DNA of 5,183 nt from assembly GCA_014378285.1 (NCBI GenBank), contig JACMNZ010000067.1:1-5183 (forward strand), written 5' to 3'. This document shows, in pieces, positions 1-5,183 of the stretch. Below the pieces are notes generated by a model that was given only the letters and a program-made list of their open reading frames with translations, did no database searches and had not been told where the DNA came from. Position 1 is the first letter of the stretch; each line of letters opens with the position of its first letter. Source of the stretch: Pseudopedobacter sp. (lineage in GTDB: Bacteria; Bacteroidota; Bacteroidia; Sphingobacteriales; Sphingobacteriaceae). The translations under genes were made by a program, and so were the position numbers.

Positions 1-435
1 GGGACGGTAGGGTTTTTGTCTTTCTGCATCTAGTGAGGTTTCAATTTTTGATAATCCCGATAAGAAACAAGCATCATTGACCAATTCACAAGCTCTTGCA
101 TGATCGGGATGGCGGTCTTCATAAGCATTGGTGATTACAATCTCCGGCTGATATTTTCTAATTGCCGCAATAACTTTTAACTGATTTTCTTCATCGTTTT
201 TAAAAAAACCATCTCTGATTGCCAAATTTTCCCTTACATCTAAACCCAAAATATCTGCTGCATTAGCAGCTTCTTGTTTACGGGTTTCTGAAGTTCCTCT
301 GGTACCTAACTCACCTCTAGTCAAATCAATAATTCCAACCTTTTTACCTGCTTTTTTATGTTTTAGAATTGTACCAGCCGCACCTAATTCAACATCATCT
401 GGGTGGGCAACTATAAAAAGTAAATCTAATTTCAT
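1..435 (-). CDS. bshB1: Bacillithiol biosynthesis deacetylase BshB1 (PIG-L/LmbE family), C-terminus beyond the window
   Basis: This is the N-terminal 145 residues of a zinc-dependent PIG-L/LmbE deacetylase. In the bacillithiol pathway BshB1 removes acetyl from GlcNAc-malate to give GlcN-malate in the cytosol, before BshC adds cysteine. Visible motifs are AHPDD at residues 10-14 and RHPDH at 108-112. By comparison with the Bacillus cereus homologue BcZBP, H11, D14 and H112 should bind zinc and D13 should be the general base. The segment TRGELGTRGT (39-48) is typical of the BshB1 subgroup. The family is about 235-240 residues, so roughly 95 are missing past the left edge. The start is fixed by an ATGA overlap with the stop of the upstream peroxidase gene, which indicates translational coupling. 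The fold is certain; the BshB1 assignment rather than another LmbE deacetylase is strong but was read by eye. Confidence 0.9.
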   Translation of the reverse strand, partial: MKLDLLFIVAHPDDVELGAAGTILKHKKAGKKVGIIDLTRGELGTRGTSETRKQEAANAADILGLDVRENLAIRDGFFKNDEENQLKVIAAIRKYQPEIVITNAYEDRHPDHARACELVNDACFLSGLSKIETSLDAERQKPYRP

Positions 436-944
436 GAGGTCTTTTTAACGCTTCCCAATAATTTTTGAATTTTCTTTTTTACCCTTGCCGAGTTTGGCTT
501 AGTAAAGGAATAAAAATAATCTACCACTTCTCCTTTCTGGTTCACAATATATTTATGAAAATTCCATCGTGGACTTGAGTTGACGTTACCGTTTAGTTTT
601 TTTTCTGAAAGGAATTTATAAAGAGGAGAAGCGTAATCTCCCCTTACTCTCATTTTCTTGAAGATAGGAAAGTGTGTATGGTAATTTATGGCACAAAACT
701 TACCTATGGCTTCATCATTTAAGGGTTCTTGTTGTCCAAAATCATTACTTGGGAAAGCTAAGATTTCAAATTTTTCATCTTTAAAATCTTTTCTTAATTC
801 TTCTAAACCTTTTAATTGAGGAGTAAAACCACATTCTGAAGCGGTATTGACAATCAAAAGCACCTTTCCTTCGTATTGTTTTAAACTAATTTTTTCCCCT
901 TTTAAATTTTCTACTTCAAAAGCGTAAATATTTTTTTCTGTCAT
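432..944 (-). CDS. Glutathione-peroxidase-family thiol peroxidase
   Basis: A 170-residue thioredoxin-fold peroxidase that reduces hydrogen or organic peroxides. Bacterial members mostly take electrons from thioredoxin rather than glutathione. The peroxidatic Cys38 lies in VNTASECGFTPQ (32-43). W127 and N128 lie in the conserved WNF triplet (127-129), and C84 in KFCAINY is a candidate resolving cysteine. The second family motif, usually FPCNQFGxQEP, reads FPSNDFGQQEP (64-74), so the catalytic Gln position is Asp68 and the motif Cys is Ser66. The start at 944 gives the normal family N-terminus and lies 4 bp after the upstream stop. A longer frame from 992 would overlap the DUF4294 gene and adds 16 residues without family resemblance. 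No Shine-Dalgarno is visible. It sits second in the DUF4294-peroxidase-bshB1 unit. A cytosolic location is inferred from the absence of a signal peptide. Confidence 0.93.
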   Translation of the reverse strand: MTEKNIYAFEVENLKGEKISLKQYEGKVLLIVNTASECGFTPQLKGLEELRKDFKDEKFEILAFPSNDFGQQEPLNDEAIGKFCAINYHTHFPIFKKMRVRGDYASPLYKFLSEKKLNGNVNSSPRWNFHKYIVNQKGEVVDYFYSFTKPNSARVKKKIQKLLGSVKKTS

Positions 945-948
945 TATA

Positions 949-1548
949 TTATTGATAAGAGTAATATCCAACAGAATGGATAATACCTTCAATATCCATC
1001 TCTTGGTCTACATCGTACTTGCTTCTAAGATCATGTCCAAATATCTTGGCAACAGATTGGACTACAAATGCAGAAACATTTCCTTTTAAATCTTTAACTA
1101 AATCATAACTACTATTTCCGGTTTCCCTATCCACTAATTTTATTAAAATTTCGCCTTGGGAAATGGTTAAGTTCTTAATTTTATCGTTAAATAAATCCTT
1201 TATTTCTTTATCACAACTTTTAATCAGTTGCTTTTGTTTTCTTTTATCGCTAGTTAAAGCTAAATCTTTTTCTAATTGCCTATATCTTTGTCCGGCAAAC
1301 CTTGCATAAGGCAATACTTTTAAAACGTTATATCTCAATCTCCTATATTTGTCAAATTCTTCTTTTGATTTAAAGGTTCGCCTATCAATTACAGTTACCT
1401 CACCAATTACAACCCAAGGAATTATTTCTCCATTATAATTGGTTGTTGCCACTTTTAAGGTATCTTTAGAACCATAAGCTACCTGTGCCTGGCATAACCC
1501 AGCCAAAAAAAGAAAGACGCAAGAAAAAAACAAAGCTTTCGGTTTCAT
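949..1548 (-). CDS. Secreted DUF4294 family protein
   Basis: A 199-residue protein resembling the DUF4294 family, which is essentially restricted to Bacteroidota and has no known function. The N-terminus is a classic signal peptide: Lys2 and Lys4, a hydrophobic stretch over about residues 5-18, and probable cleavage after Ala21 (CQA|QV). The cysteine at 19 is preceded by Leu, so it does not fit a lipobox. The mature part carries family-like blocks: IPWVVIGEVTVIDRRTF (43-59), VLPYARFAG (78-86), and LTISQGEILIKLVDRETG (127-144) followed by SSYDLVKDLKG. The middle (about 65-125) is rich in charged residues and probably helical. It is predicted to be periplasmic. The start at 1548 is preferred over the in-frame ATG at 1563 because the latter falls inside the predicted -7 promoter element. 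It is first in a three-gene unit; its link to the downstream redox genes is unknown. Confidence 0.85.
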   Translation of the reverse strand: MKPKALFFSCVFLFLAGLCQAQVAYGSKDTLKVATTNYNGEIIPWVVIGEVTVIDRRTFKSKEEFDKYRRLRYNVLKVLPYARFAGQRYRQLEKDLALTSDKRKQKQLIKSCDKEIKDLFNDKIKNLTISQGEILIKLVDRETGNSSYDLVKDLKGNVSAFVVQSVAKIFGHDLRSKYDVDQEMDIEGIIHSVGYYSYQ

Positions 1549-1560
1549 AGTTTTAATATA

Positions 1561-1591
1561 CAAATTTATACCTTATTAATTAATAAATCAA
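1561..1591 (-). promoter_or_regulatory. Bacteroidota-type promoter of the DUF4294-peroxidase-bshB1 unit
   Basis: Read on the minus strand, TTG (1591-1589) is followed by 20 bp and then TAAATTTG (1568-1561), an exact match to the TAnnTTTG -7 element of Bacteroidota. The -7 element ends 12 bp before the ATG at 1548, so the transcript would have a very short AT-rich leader. This placement supports the chosen start codon. Identified from consensus only; the start site is not determined. Confidence 0.65.
1573..1586. repeat. 14-bp perfect palindrome inside the promoter spacer
   Basis: TTATTAATTAATAA equals its own reverse complement and lies wholly within the 20-bp spacer between the -33 and -7 elements of the minus-strand promoter. 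A slightly larger imperfect arrangement, CTTATTA (1572-1578) and TAATAAG (1592-1598), overlaps it. The position suits a repressor operator, but AT-only palindromes arise easily by chance in such DNA. Confidence 0.4.
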
Positions 1592-1607
1592 TAATAAGTA
1601 ACCCTAA

Positions 1608-1635
1608 TTTGGTTTATTTAATTTTTATACTTTTA
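1608..1635 (+). promoter_or_regulatory. Weak candidate promoter for rel
   Basis: TTTG (1608-1611) followed after 16 bp by TACTTTTA (1628-1635) resembles the Bacteroidota TTTG/TAnnTTTG pair, with one mismatch in the -7 element and a spacer on the short side. The start codon of rel is 17 bp downstream. No other strong candidate is seen in the 104-bp divergent region. Confidence 0.3.
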
Positions 1636-1652
1636 GAAATACATCATATTCA

Positions 1653-3875
1653 ATGAAAGATTATATAATTGATATAGAAGCAGAAAAATCTGAAATCTTA
1701 AAAAGGTATCGGGCTTTATTGAGGGCTTGTAAATCAACTCTAAAAAAGGGTGATAAAAAAATGATACGCATGGCATTTGATTTAGCCGTAGAAAGCCATA
1801 AGGAAATGCGTAGAAAATCTGGTGAGCCTTATATTTACCATCCTATTGCCGTTGCACAAATTGCTGCCGAAGAAATTGGCTTAGGAACCACTTCTATTGT
1901 TTGTGCTCTTTTACATGATGTAGTGGAGGATACAGATATTTCTTTAGAAGATATTGAAAAAGAATTTGGCAAAAAGGTTGCTAGAATTATTGATGGCCTA
2001 ACTAAAATATCTGGTGTTTTTGATGCCAATAGCTCTATACAGGCAGAAAACTTTAGGAAAATGTTGCTTACCCTTGCGGATGACGTAAGGGTGATTTTAA
2101 TAAAACTTGCCGACCGTTTGCATAATATGCGAACCATGAATTTTATGCCTCGCGATAAACAGCTTAAAATTTGTTCTGAAACGATTTATTTATACGCTCC
2201 ACTAGCCCATCGTTTGGGTTTATATGCGATAAAATCTGAATTAGAAGACCTCTCTATGAAATATATGGAGCCGGAGACCTATAAATTCATCGCCACAAAA
2301 TTAAACGAGAAAAAAACAGAAAGAGAGCATTTTATTAAAGAGTTTGTTGGCCCAATAAATAAGATTTTAGCAGAACTTGATCTAAATGCAATTGTTGTAG
2401 GCCGCCCAAAATCTATTCATTCTATATGGAATAAGATGAAAAAGAAGGGAATTCCTTTTGAAGAGGTATATGACCTTTTTGCCATCCGTATTGTTTTGGA
2501 TAGTTTGGCAGAAAATGAAAAGTCTGATTCTTGGAAAGCGTATTCTATAGTTACCGATCTTTATCGCCCTAATCCGGATAGGTTGAGGGATTGGATTTCA
2601 TCGCCAAAGGCAAACGGATATGAATCTTTACATACCACGGTAATGGGGCCAAAAGGGCAATGGGTAGAAGTTCAAATACGTACACAGCGTATGAACGAAA
2701 TTGCAGAGAAAGGTTTTGCCGCACATTGGAAATACAAAGAATCTTCCTCTGATAGCGGTTTAGACCAATGGGTAAATAAAGTAAGGGATATGTTAAGTAA
2801 TCCTGAAGCTAATGCACTAGACTTTTTGGATGAATTTAAGATGAACCTTTTCTCTGATGAGATTTTCATTTTTACCCCTAAGGGTGATTTAATCCAGCTA
2901 CCCATAGAAGCTACAGCTTTGGATTTTGCTTTTGAAATCCACTCTGACGTAGGTGCAAAATGTATTGGTGCCAAAGTGAACCATAAATTGGTACCACTTT
3001 CTTATAAACTTCAAAACGGAGATCAAGTAGAAGTAATCACTTCGGGCAAACAAGCTCCAAAAGAGGATTGGCTCAACTTTGTAGTCACAGCAAAGGCTAA
3101 GGCGAAAATTAAATCATCATTAAAAGAAGAACGCAGAAAAATTGCCGAAGATGGTAAAGAGGTTTTAGAACGTAAGCTTAAATCGTTAAAAATTACCTAC
3201 AATACAGATAACATTTTAAAATTGAGCTACTATTTTAAGTTAGGATCAACACAGGATGTTTTTTATAATGTAGCCAAAGGTTTAATAGATCTTAAAGATT
3301 TAAAAGAATTTGCAGCATCAGAAAAAGTTGTTGAACAAAAACCTGCCCAGGAATCTGATGATGATCAAATACAAAAAATAATTCAACAGGTTAAAACCAA
3401 GGATAGCCATATTCTTTTAATTGGGGAGGATTTACAAAAAATAGATTATAAACTTTCTAATTGTTGTAATCCCATTCCTGGGGATGATGTTTTTGGTTTC
3501 GTAACTGTTTCTGATGGAATAAAAATCCATAGAACAAACTGCCCCAACGCTACAAAATTAATGTCGAGTTTTGGTTACCGCATTTTAAAAGCAAAATGGA
3601 CAAGCCAGAAACAATTGGCATTTTTAACCGGTTTGCGCATAACAGGCATTGATGAAGTTGGTTTAATTAATAACCTAACTCAAGTCATTTCAACCGACTT
3701 TAAAGTGAATATGCGTTCTATCACTGTTGATACCGACCAAGGGATTTTTAACGGGACTATCATGGTTTATGTAAACAATACTATTCATTTAGAAAACCTA
3801 ATTCAAGAACTAAAACAGGTTAAAGGCATTACGGATGTGGAAAGGTTTGATTCTGAGGTGGTGATTGGGGGTTGA
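1653..3875 (+). CDS. rel: Bifunctional (p)ppGpp synthetase/hydrolase, RelA/SpoT (Rel) family
   Basis: A complete 740-residue cytosolic stringent-response enzyme that makes (p)ppGpp from ATP and GTP/GDP and hydrolyses it. Domains in order: HD hydrolase (about 40-200), synthetase (about 240-365), TGS (about 402-464), a helical linker, a Zn-finger/RIS-like part (about 600-632) and a C-terminal ACT domain (about 655-735). Hydrolase residues appear intact: R54, H63 (YHP), H88-D89 and E92-D93 in HDVVED, and N158 in RLHNMR. The synthetase shows GRPKSIHSIW (250-259), D274 in YDLFAIR and E339 in VEVQIRT, matching the catalytic Asp and Glu of Rel enzymes. C604, C605, H626 and C630 form the zinc-binding pattern. 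Length and layout are normal for the family, so both activities are expected; the balance cannot be read from sequence. No Shine-Dalgarno precedes the ATG. It is convergent with the AbiEii pseudogene, with stops 10 bp apart and no hairpin terminator seen between them. Confidence 0.97.
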   Translation: MKDYIIDIEAEKSEILKRYRALLRACKSTLKKGDKKMIRMAFDLAVESHKEMRRKSGEPYIYHPIAVAQIAAEEIGLGTTSIVCALLHDVVEDTDISLEDIEKEFGKKVARIIDGLTKISGVFDANSSIQAENFRKMLLTLADDVRVILIKLADRLHNMRTMNFMPRDKQLKICSETIYLYAPLAHRLGLYAIKSELEDLSMKYMEPETYKFIATKLNEKKTEREHFIKEFVGPINKILAELDLNAIVVGRPKSIHSIWNKMKKKGIPFEEVYDLFAIRIVLDSLAENEKSDSWKAYSIVTDLYRPNPDRLRDWISSPKANGYESLHTTVMGPKGQWVEVQIRTQRMNEIAEKGFAAHWKYKESSSDSGLDQWVNKVRDMLSNPEANALDFLDEFKMNLFSDEIFIFTPKGDLIQLPIEATALDFAFEIHSDVGAKCIGAKVNHKLVPLSYKLQNGDQVEVITSGKQAPKEDWLNFVVTAKAKAKIKSSLKEERRKIAEDGKEVLERKLKSLKITYNTDNILKLSYYFKLGSTQDVFYNVAKGLIDLKDLKEFAASEKVVEQKPAQESDDDQIQKIIQQVKTKDSHILLIGEDLQKIDYKLSNCCNPIPGDDVFGFVTVSDGIKIHRTNCPNATKLMSSFGYRILKAKWTSQKQLAFLTGLRITGIDEVGLINNLTQVISTDFKVNMRSITVDTDQGIFNGTIMVYVNNTIHLENLIQELKQVKGITDVERFDSEVVIGG

Positions 3876-3885
3876 TGAAATTAAA

Positions 3886-4744
3886 TTAACTCTCAATTTT
3901 TAAAAGTTTTACCAAATCATGAAAATACTTTGGTTCCCATATTTCAATTTCTTTCTCGTTTTTTATAAATCTTTTGATATCATCTTTAATATATTTCATT
4001 TCAACCGTATCAATTTTTTCTGATAAAAGCTGATTAAATTCTTGTTTAGAAATTGTTTCTTTTTTCCAATCACCACTATCAATTGCTCTTTGTAAAAAAT
4101 GATTTAGATTGAGCGATATTCCTTTTTTAATATACCATTCCATATCATACCAATATCTACCTTTTACGTTAGTTCCCCATTTCCTAAAAAGCAATGCATG
4201 CATTTTTACAGCAAATAAACTTGGTAGCGTTAAGCACTTCACATAAAATGAAAATGGTTTTATTAGTAAATTCTCTTCGGTTTCAAAACCTAAAGGTGGT
4301 GCAATATCTATTTCTAATTTAATCTTAATATTTGCAATTTGGTCTAAACCGCTCTGTGATATAATTCCTTCAAAAGTTAGTTCTCTCCAGATGGTTTCTG
4401 ATTTTAAAAATGTATAATTGATATTACCCTTTACTTTTTTTTCTTTCTCTTTGATGGAAACTTTCATCCCTTAAAGCACTAAATTCTGTTAAGATTGCAT
4501 CTTGATATTTATTTAAAGAAAAACCACTTTCAGGCTTTAATAAAGAGAAATCCAAATCTTCAGAAAACCTACCCAAACCATAAAATATTCTTAAAGCTGT
4601 ACCTCCATAAAAGGCAGCTTTTGCAAAAAAACCGGCTCTGTATAATCCCGCTAAGGTAATCTCTTGCATTATTTCTCTTAAAACATCCTTATCTTTATCC
4701 TCATTTTTAGGCTGATAACTATTTAACCATTCTTTAATCATCAT
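3886..4744 (-). pseudogene. AbiEii-family nucleotidyltransferase toxin, disrupted by a one-base frameshift
   Basis: Two overlapping frames together make one AbiEii/AbiGii-type nucleotidyltransferase of about 285 residues. The first frame (4744-4424, 106 codons) carries AFYGGTALR (44-52) and RFSEDLDFS (59-67), the nucleotide-binding GG and the two metal-binding aspartates. The second frame (open from about 4470 to 3886) carries LEIDIAPP with the third acidic residue, SLFAVKMHAL with the conserved Lys, and GRYWYDMEW. The frames join at EFSAL / GMKVSIKEK if one A is removed at 4471-4472, so an inserted base there is the simplest lesion. The first frame otherwise drifts through 15 unrelated residues to a stop. 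The start at 4744 overlaps the antitoxin remnant's stop (ATGA). Family members are toxins of AbiE systems; related MenT enzymes add nucleotides to tRNA ends. A sequencing error or recoding is possible, but the truncated partner argues for real decay. Confidence 0.85.
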
Positions 4745-4899
4745 GCTTTTATCAATTTAATTACCTGACCTATACTTTCTGCTTTAGGCATATTTTTTAA
4801 CCAACTTTTTAAAGCATCCGTATCAAAATCTTTTAAAACAGCTTCGTCAATTCTTAAATTATCGATTAAAGAAAGAAGTTGCTTATCAAAAAGATTTAA
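4741..4899 (-). pseudogene. 3' remnant of the upstream partner gene, probably an AbiEi-like antitoxin
   Basis: A 52-codon open stretch ends in the TGA at 4743-4741, which overlaps the toxin ATG as ATGA, the coupling expected between the two genes of an AbiE operon. The peptide includes IDEAVLKDFDTDALKSWLKN and ends GQVIKLIKA, and reads like a real protein tail. It contains only one internal Met and is closed upstream by an in-frame TAA at 4902-4900. No continuation in another minus-strand frame was found as far as the fur promoter, so the N-terminal DNA-binding part is gone, along with any native promoter. The antitoxin identity is inferred from position; the tail has no diagnostic motif I can name. 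Confidence 0.6.
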
Positions 4900-5015
4900 T
4901 TACGGAGCTGATAGCGATAAATAAAGAACTGGCTAAACTATTATTAGAAAATGAGGTTGTTTACCGTCCTCAAAAAATTTGGGCCTTATCTGATGGCAGC
5001 CTAAAATTGCATTAA
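4866..5015 (+). pseudogene. 3' remnant of an unidentified plus-strand gene
   Basis: A plus-strand frame ending in TAA at 5013-5015 codes for about 49 residues that look like genuine protein: LKKEVAYQKDLITELIAINK, then a Leu/Glu-rich helix, then VVYRPQKIWALSDGSLKLH at the C-terminus. The frame is technically open from 4788, but the part before about 4866 is antisense to the antitoxin remnant and does not look coding. There is no in-frame ATG, so this is a severed gene end. I do not recognise the family. It stops 67 bp before the fur start and abuts or slightly overlaps the antitoxin remnant, marking a recombination junction around 4866-4900. Confidence 0.5.
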
Positions 5016-5035
5016 TTCTCAAAATCTCAAATATC

Positions 5036-5054
5036 ATTTATCAAAATGATAAAT
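5036..5054. promoter_or_regulatory. Fur/Per-box-like inverted repeat (candidate autoregulatory operator)
   Basis: ATTTATCA and TGATAAAT form perfect 8-bp arms around AAA. The core TTATCAAAATGATAA has the 7-1-7 layout of Fur/PerR boxes and resembles the Per box TTATAATnATTATAA. It covers the predicted -33 element and most of the spacer of the fur promoter, so a bound protein would block RNA polymerase. Autoregulation is inferred from position. Confidence 0.5.
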
Positions 5055-5067
5055 TTTAATAACTTTG
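5037..5067 (+). promoter_or_regulatory. Bacteroidota-type promoter of the fur-family gene
   Basis: TAACTTTG (5060-5067) matches the TAnnTTTG -7 element exactly. It is preceded at 19 bp by TTTA (5037-5040), one mismatch from the TTTG -33 element. The ATG follows 15 bp after the -7 element, giving a leader of roughly ten bases with no Shine-Dalgarno. Confidence 0.6.
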
Positions 5068-5084
5068 AACCTTAACAAAGTTAT
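5059..5084. repeat. 9-bp-arm inverted repeat spanning the -7 element and the fur start codon
   Basis: ATAACTTTG (5059-5067) and CAAAGTTAT (5076-5084) are perfect reverse complements separated by 8 bp. The left arm contains the -7 element and the right arm enters the ATG. The left arm lies upstream of the expected transcription start, so this would act as a DNA site rather than an mRNA hairpin. It may be a second operator or chance. Confidence 0.4.
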
Positions 5085-5183
5085 GGCAATACAAGAAACC
5101 ATTGAACTGGTAAAAAAGATTTTTGAGAGCTATCTTGAGAATAAAAACCTCAGAAAAACACCTGAACGTTTCGCTATACTCGA
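5083..5183 (+). CDS. Fur-family transcriptional regulator, N-terminus only
   Basis: The first 33 residues of a protein run off the right edge. They contain a leading helix and then LRKTPERFAIL (23-33), which matches the start of the winged-helix DNA-binding domain in Fur/Zur/PerR proteins (compare R-x-T-x-x-R-x-x-I/V-L). Such proteins repress or activate genes in response to iron, zinc or peroxide. The metal-binding residues that would separate these lie beyond the window. Rel followed by a fur gene is a familiar Bacteroidota arrangement, which supports the call. The ATG at 5083 is placed by the promoter directly upstream. The inverted repeat in that promoter suggests it controls itself. Confidence 0.85.
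   Translation, partial: MAIQETIELVKKIFESYLENKNLRKTPERFAIL

Noticed and set aside
945..992. N-terminal extension of the peroxidase starting at 992
   Set aside because: It would overlap the DUF4294 gene by 44 bp and adds 16 residues that do not resemble the family; the ATG at 944 fits family length and spacing.
1835..2137. 100-codon open frame antisense to the rel hydrolase domain
   Set aside because: It lies fully opposite a highly conserved gene, the peptide has no recognisable family or motif, and no promoter or coupling supports it.
2672..2974. 100-codon open frame antisense to the rel synthetase/TGS region
   Set aside because: Same situation: a by-product of codon use in the true gene, with no sign of its own expression.
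3870..3925. Possible rho-independent terminator between the convergent rel and AbiEii ends
   Set aside because: There are T-rich and A-rich stretches but no GC-containing stem of useful length.
4424..4467. ATG at 4467 as the start of an independent 193-residue protein
   Set aside because: The protein would lack the GG and DxD catalytic motifs, and the sequence just before this ATG continues the family pattern from the other frame, so it is the second half of a broken gene.
1..5183. CRISPR arrays, tRNA or rRNA genes, insertion-sequence ends
   Set aside because: No regularly spaced repeats, tRNA-like T-loop/anticodon patterns, or transposase sequence with terminal inverted repeats were seen on either strand.

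Overview
The window looks like chromosomal DNA of a Bacteroidota bacterium, probably from the Sphingobacteriales/Flavobacteriales/Cytophagales side rather than Bacteroidales, though the genus cannot be fixed by eye. The reasons are a DUF4294 protein (a family known essentially from this phylum), a bacillithiol deacetylase BshB1, a long bifunctional Rel/SpoT near a Fur-family regulator, low GC, start codons without a clear Shine-Dalgarno, and promoter elements of the Bacteroidota type (TTTG or TTG, about 19-20 bp, TAnnTTTG).

Left part, minus strand (1-1548): a tightly packed three-gene unit read from right to left. It holds a secreted DUF4294 protein, a glutathione-peroxidase-like thiol peroxidase and the N-terminal 145 residues of BshB1. 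The gaps are 4 bp and then an ATGA stop/start overlap. A close match to a Bacteroidota promoter lies just before the DUF4294 gene, and a 14-bp perfect palindrome sits in its spacer. The unit joins a peroxidase to synthesis of the low-molecular-weight thiol bacillithiol, which suggests redox defence.

Middle, plus strand (1653-3875): a complete 740-residue Rel/SpoT (p)ppGpp synthetase/hydrolase with intact residues in both catalytic halves. It is transcribed divergently from the redox unit across a 104-bp intergenic region.

Right part (3886-5015): a wrecked accessory island between rel and fur. On the minus strand lie a 52-codon 3' remnant of an apparent AbiEi-like antitoxin gene and an AbiEii-family nucleotidyltransferase toxin gene split by a one-base frameshift. 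They are coupled by an ATGA overlap. The antitoxin remnant runs head-on into a roughly 49-codon 3' remnant of an unidentified plus-strand gene.

Right edge (5036-5183): the promoter and first 33 codons of a Fur-family metalloregulator. Its promoter carries two inverted repeats. One is a 19-bp Fur/Per-box-like element over the -33/spacer region, which suggests autoregulation. The other spans the -7 element to the start codon. Rel followed by fur is a familiar Bacteroidota neighbourhood, so the AbiE remnants most likely arrived later and have since decayed.
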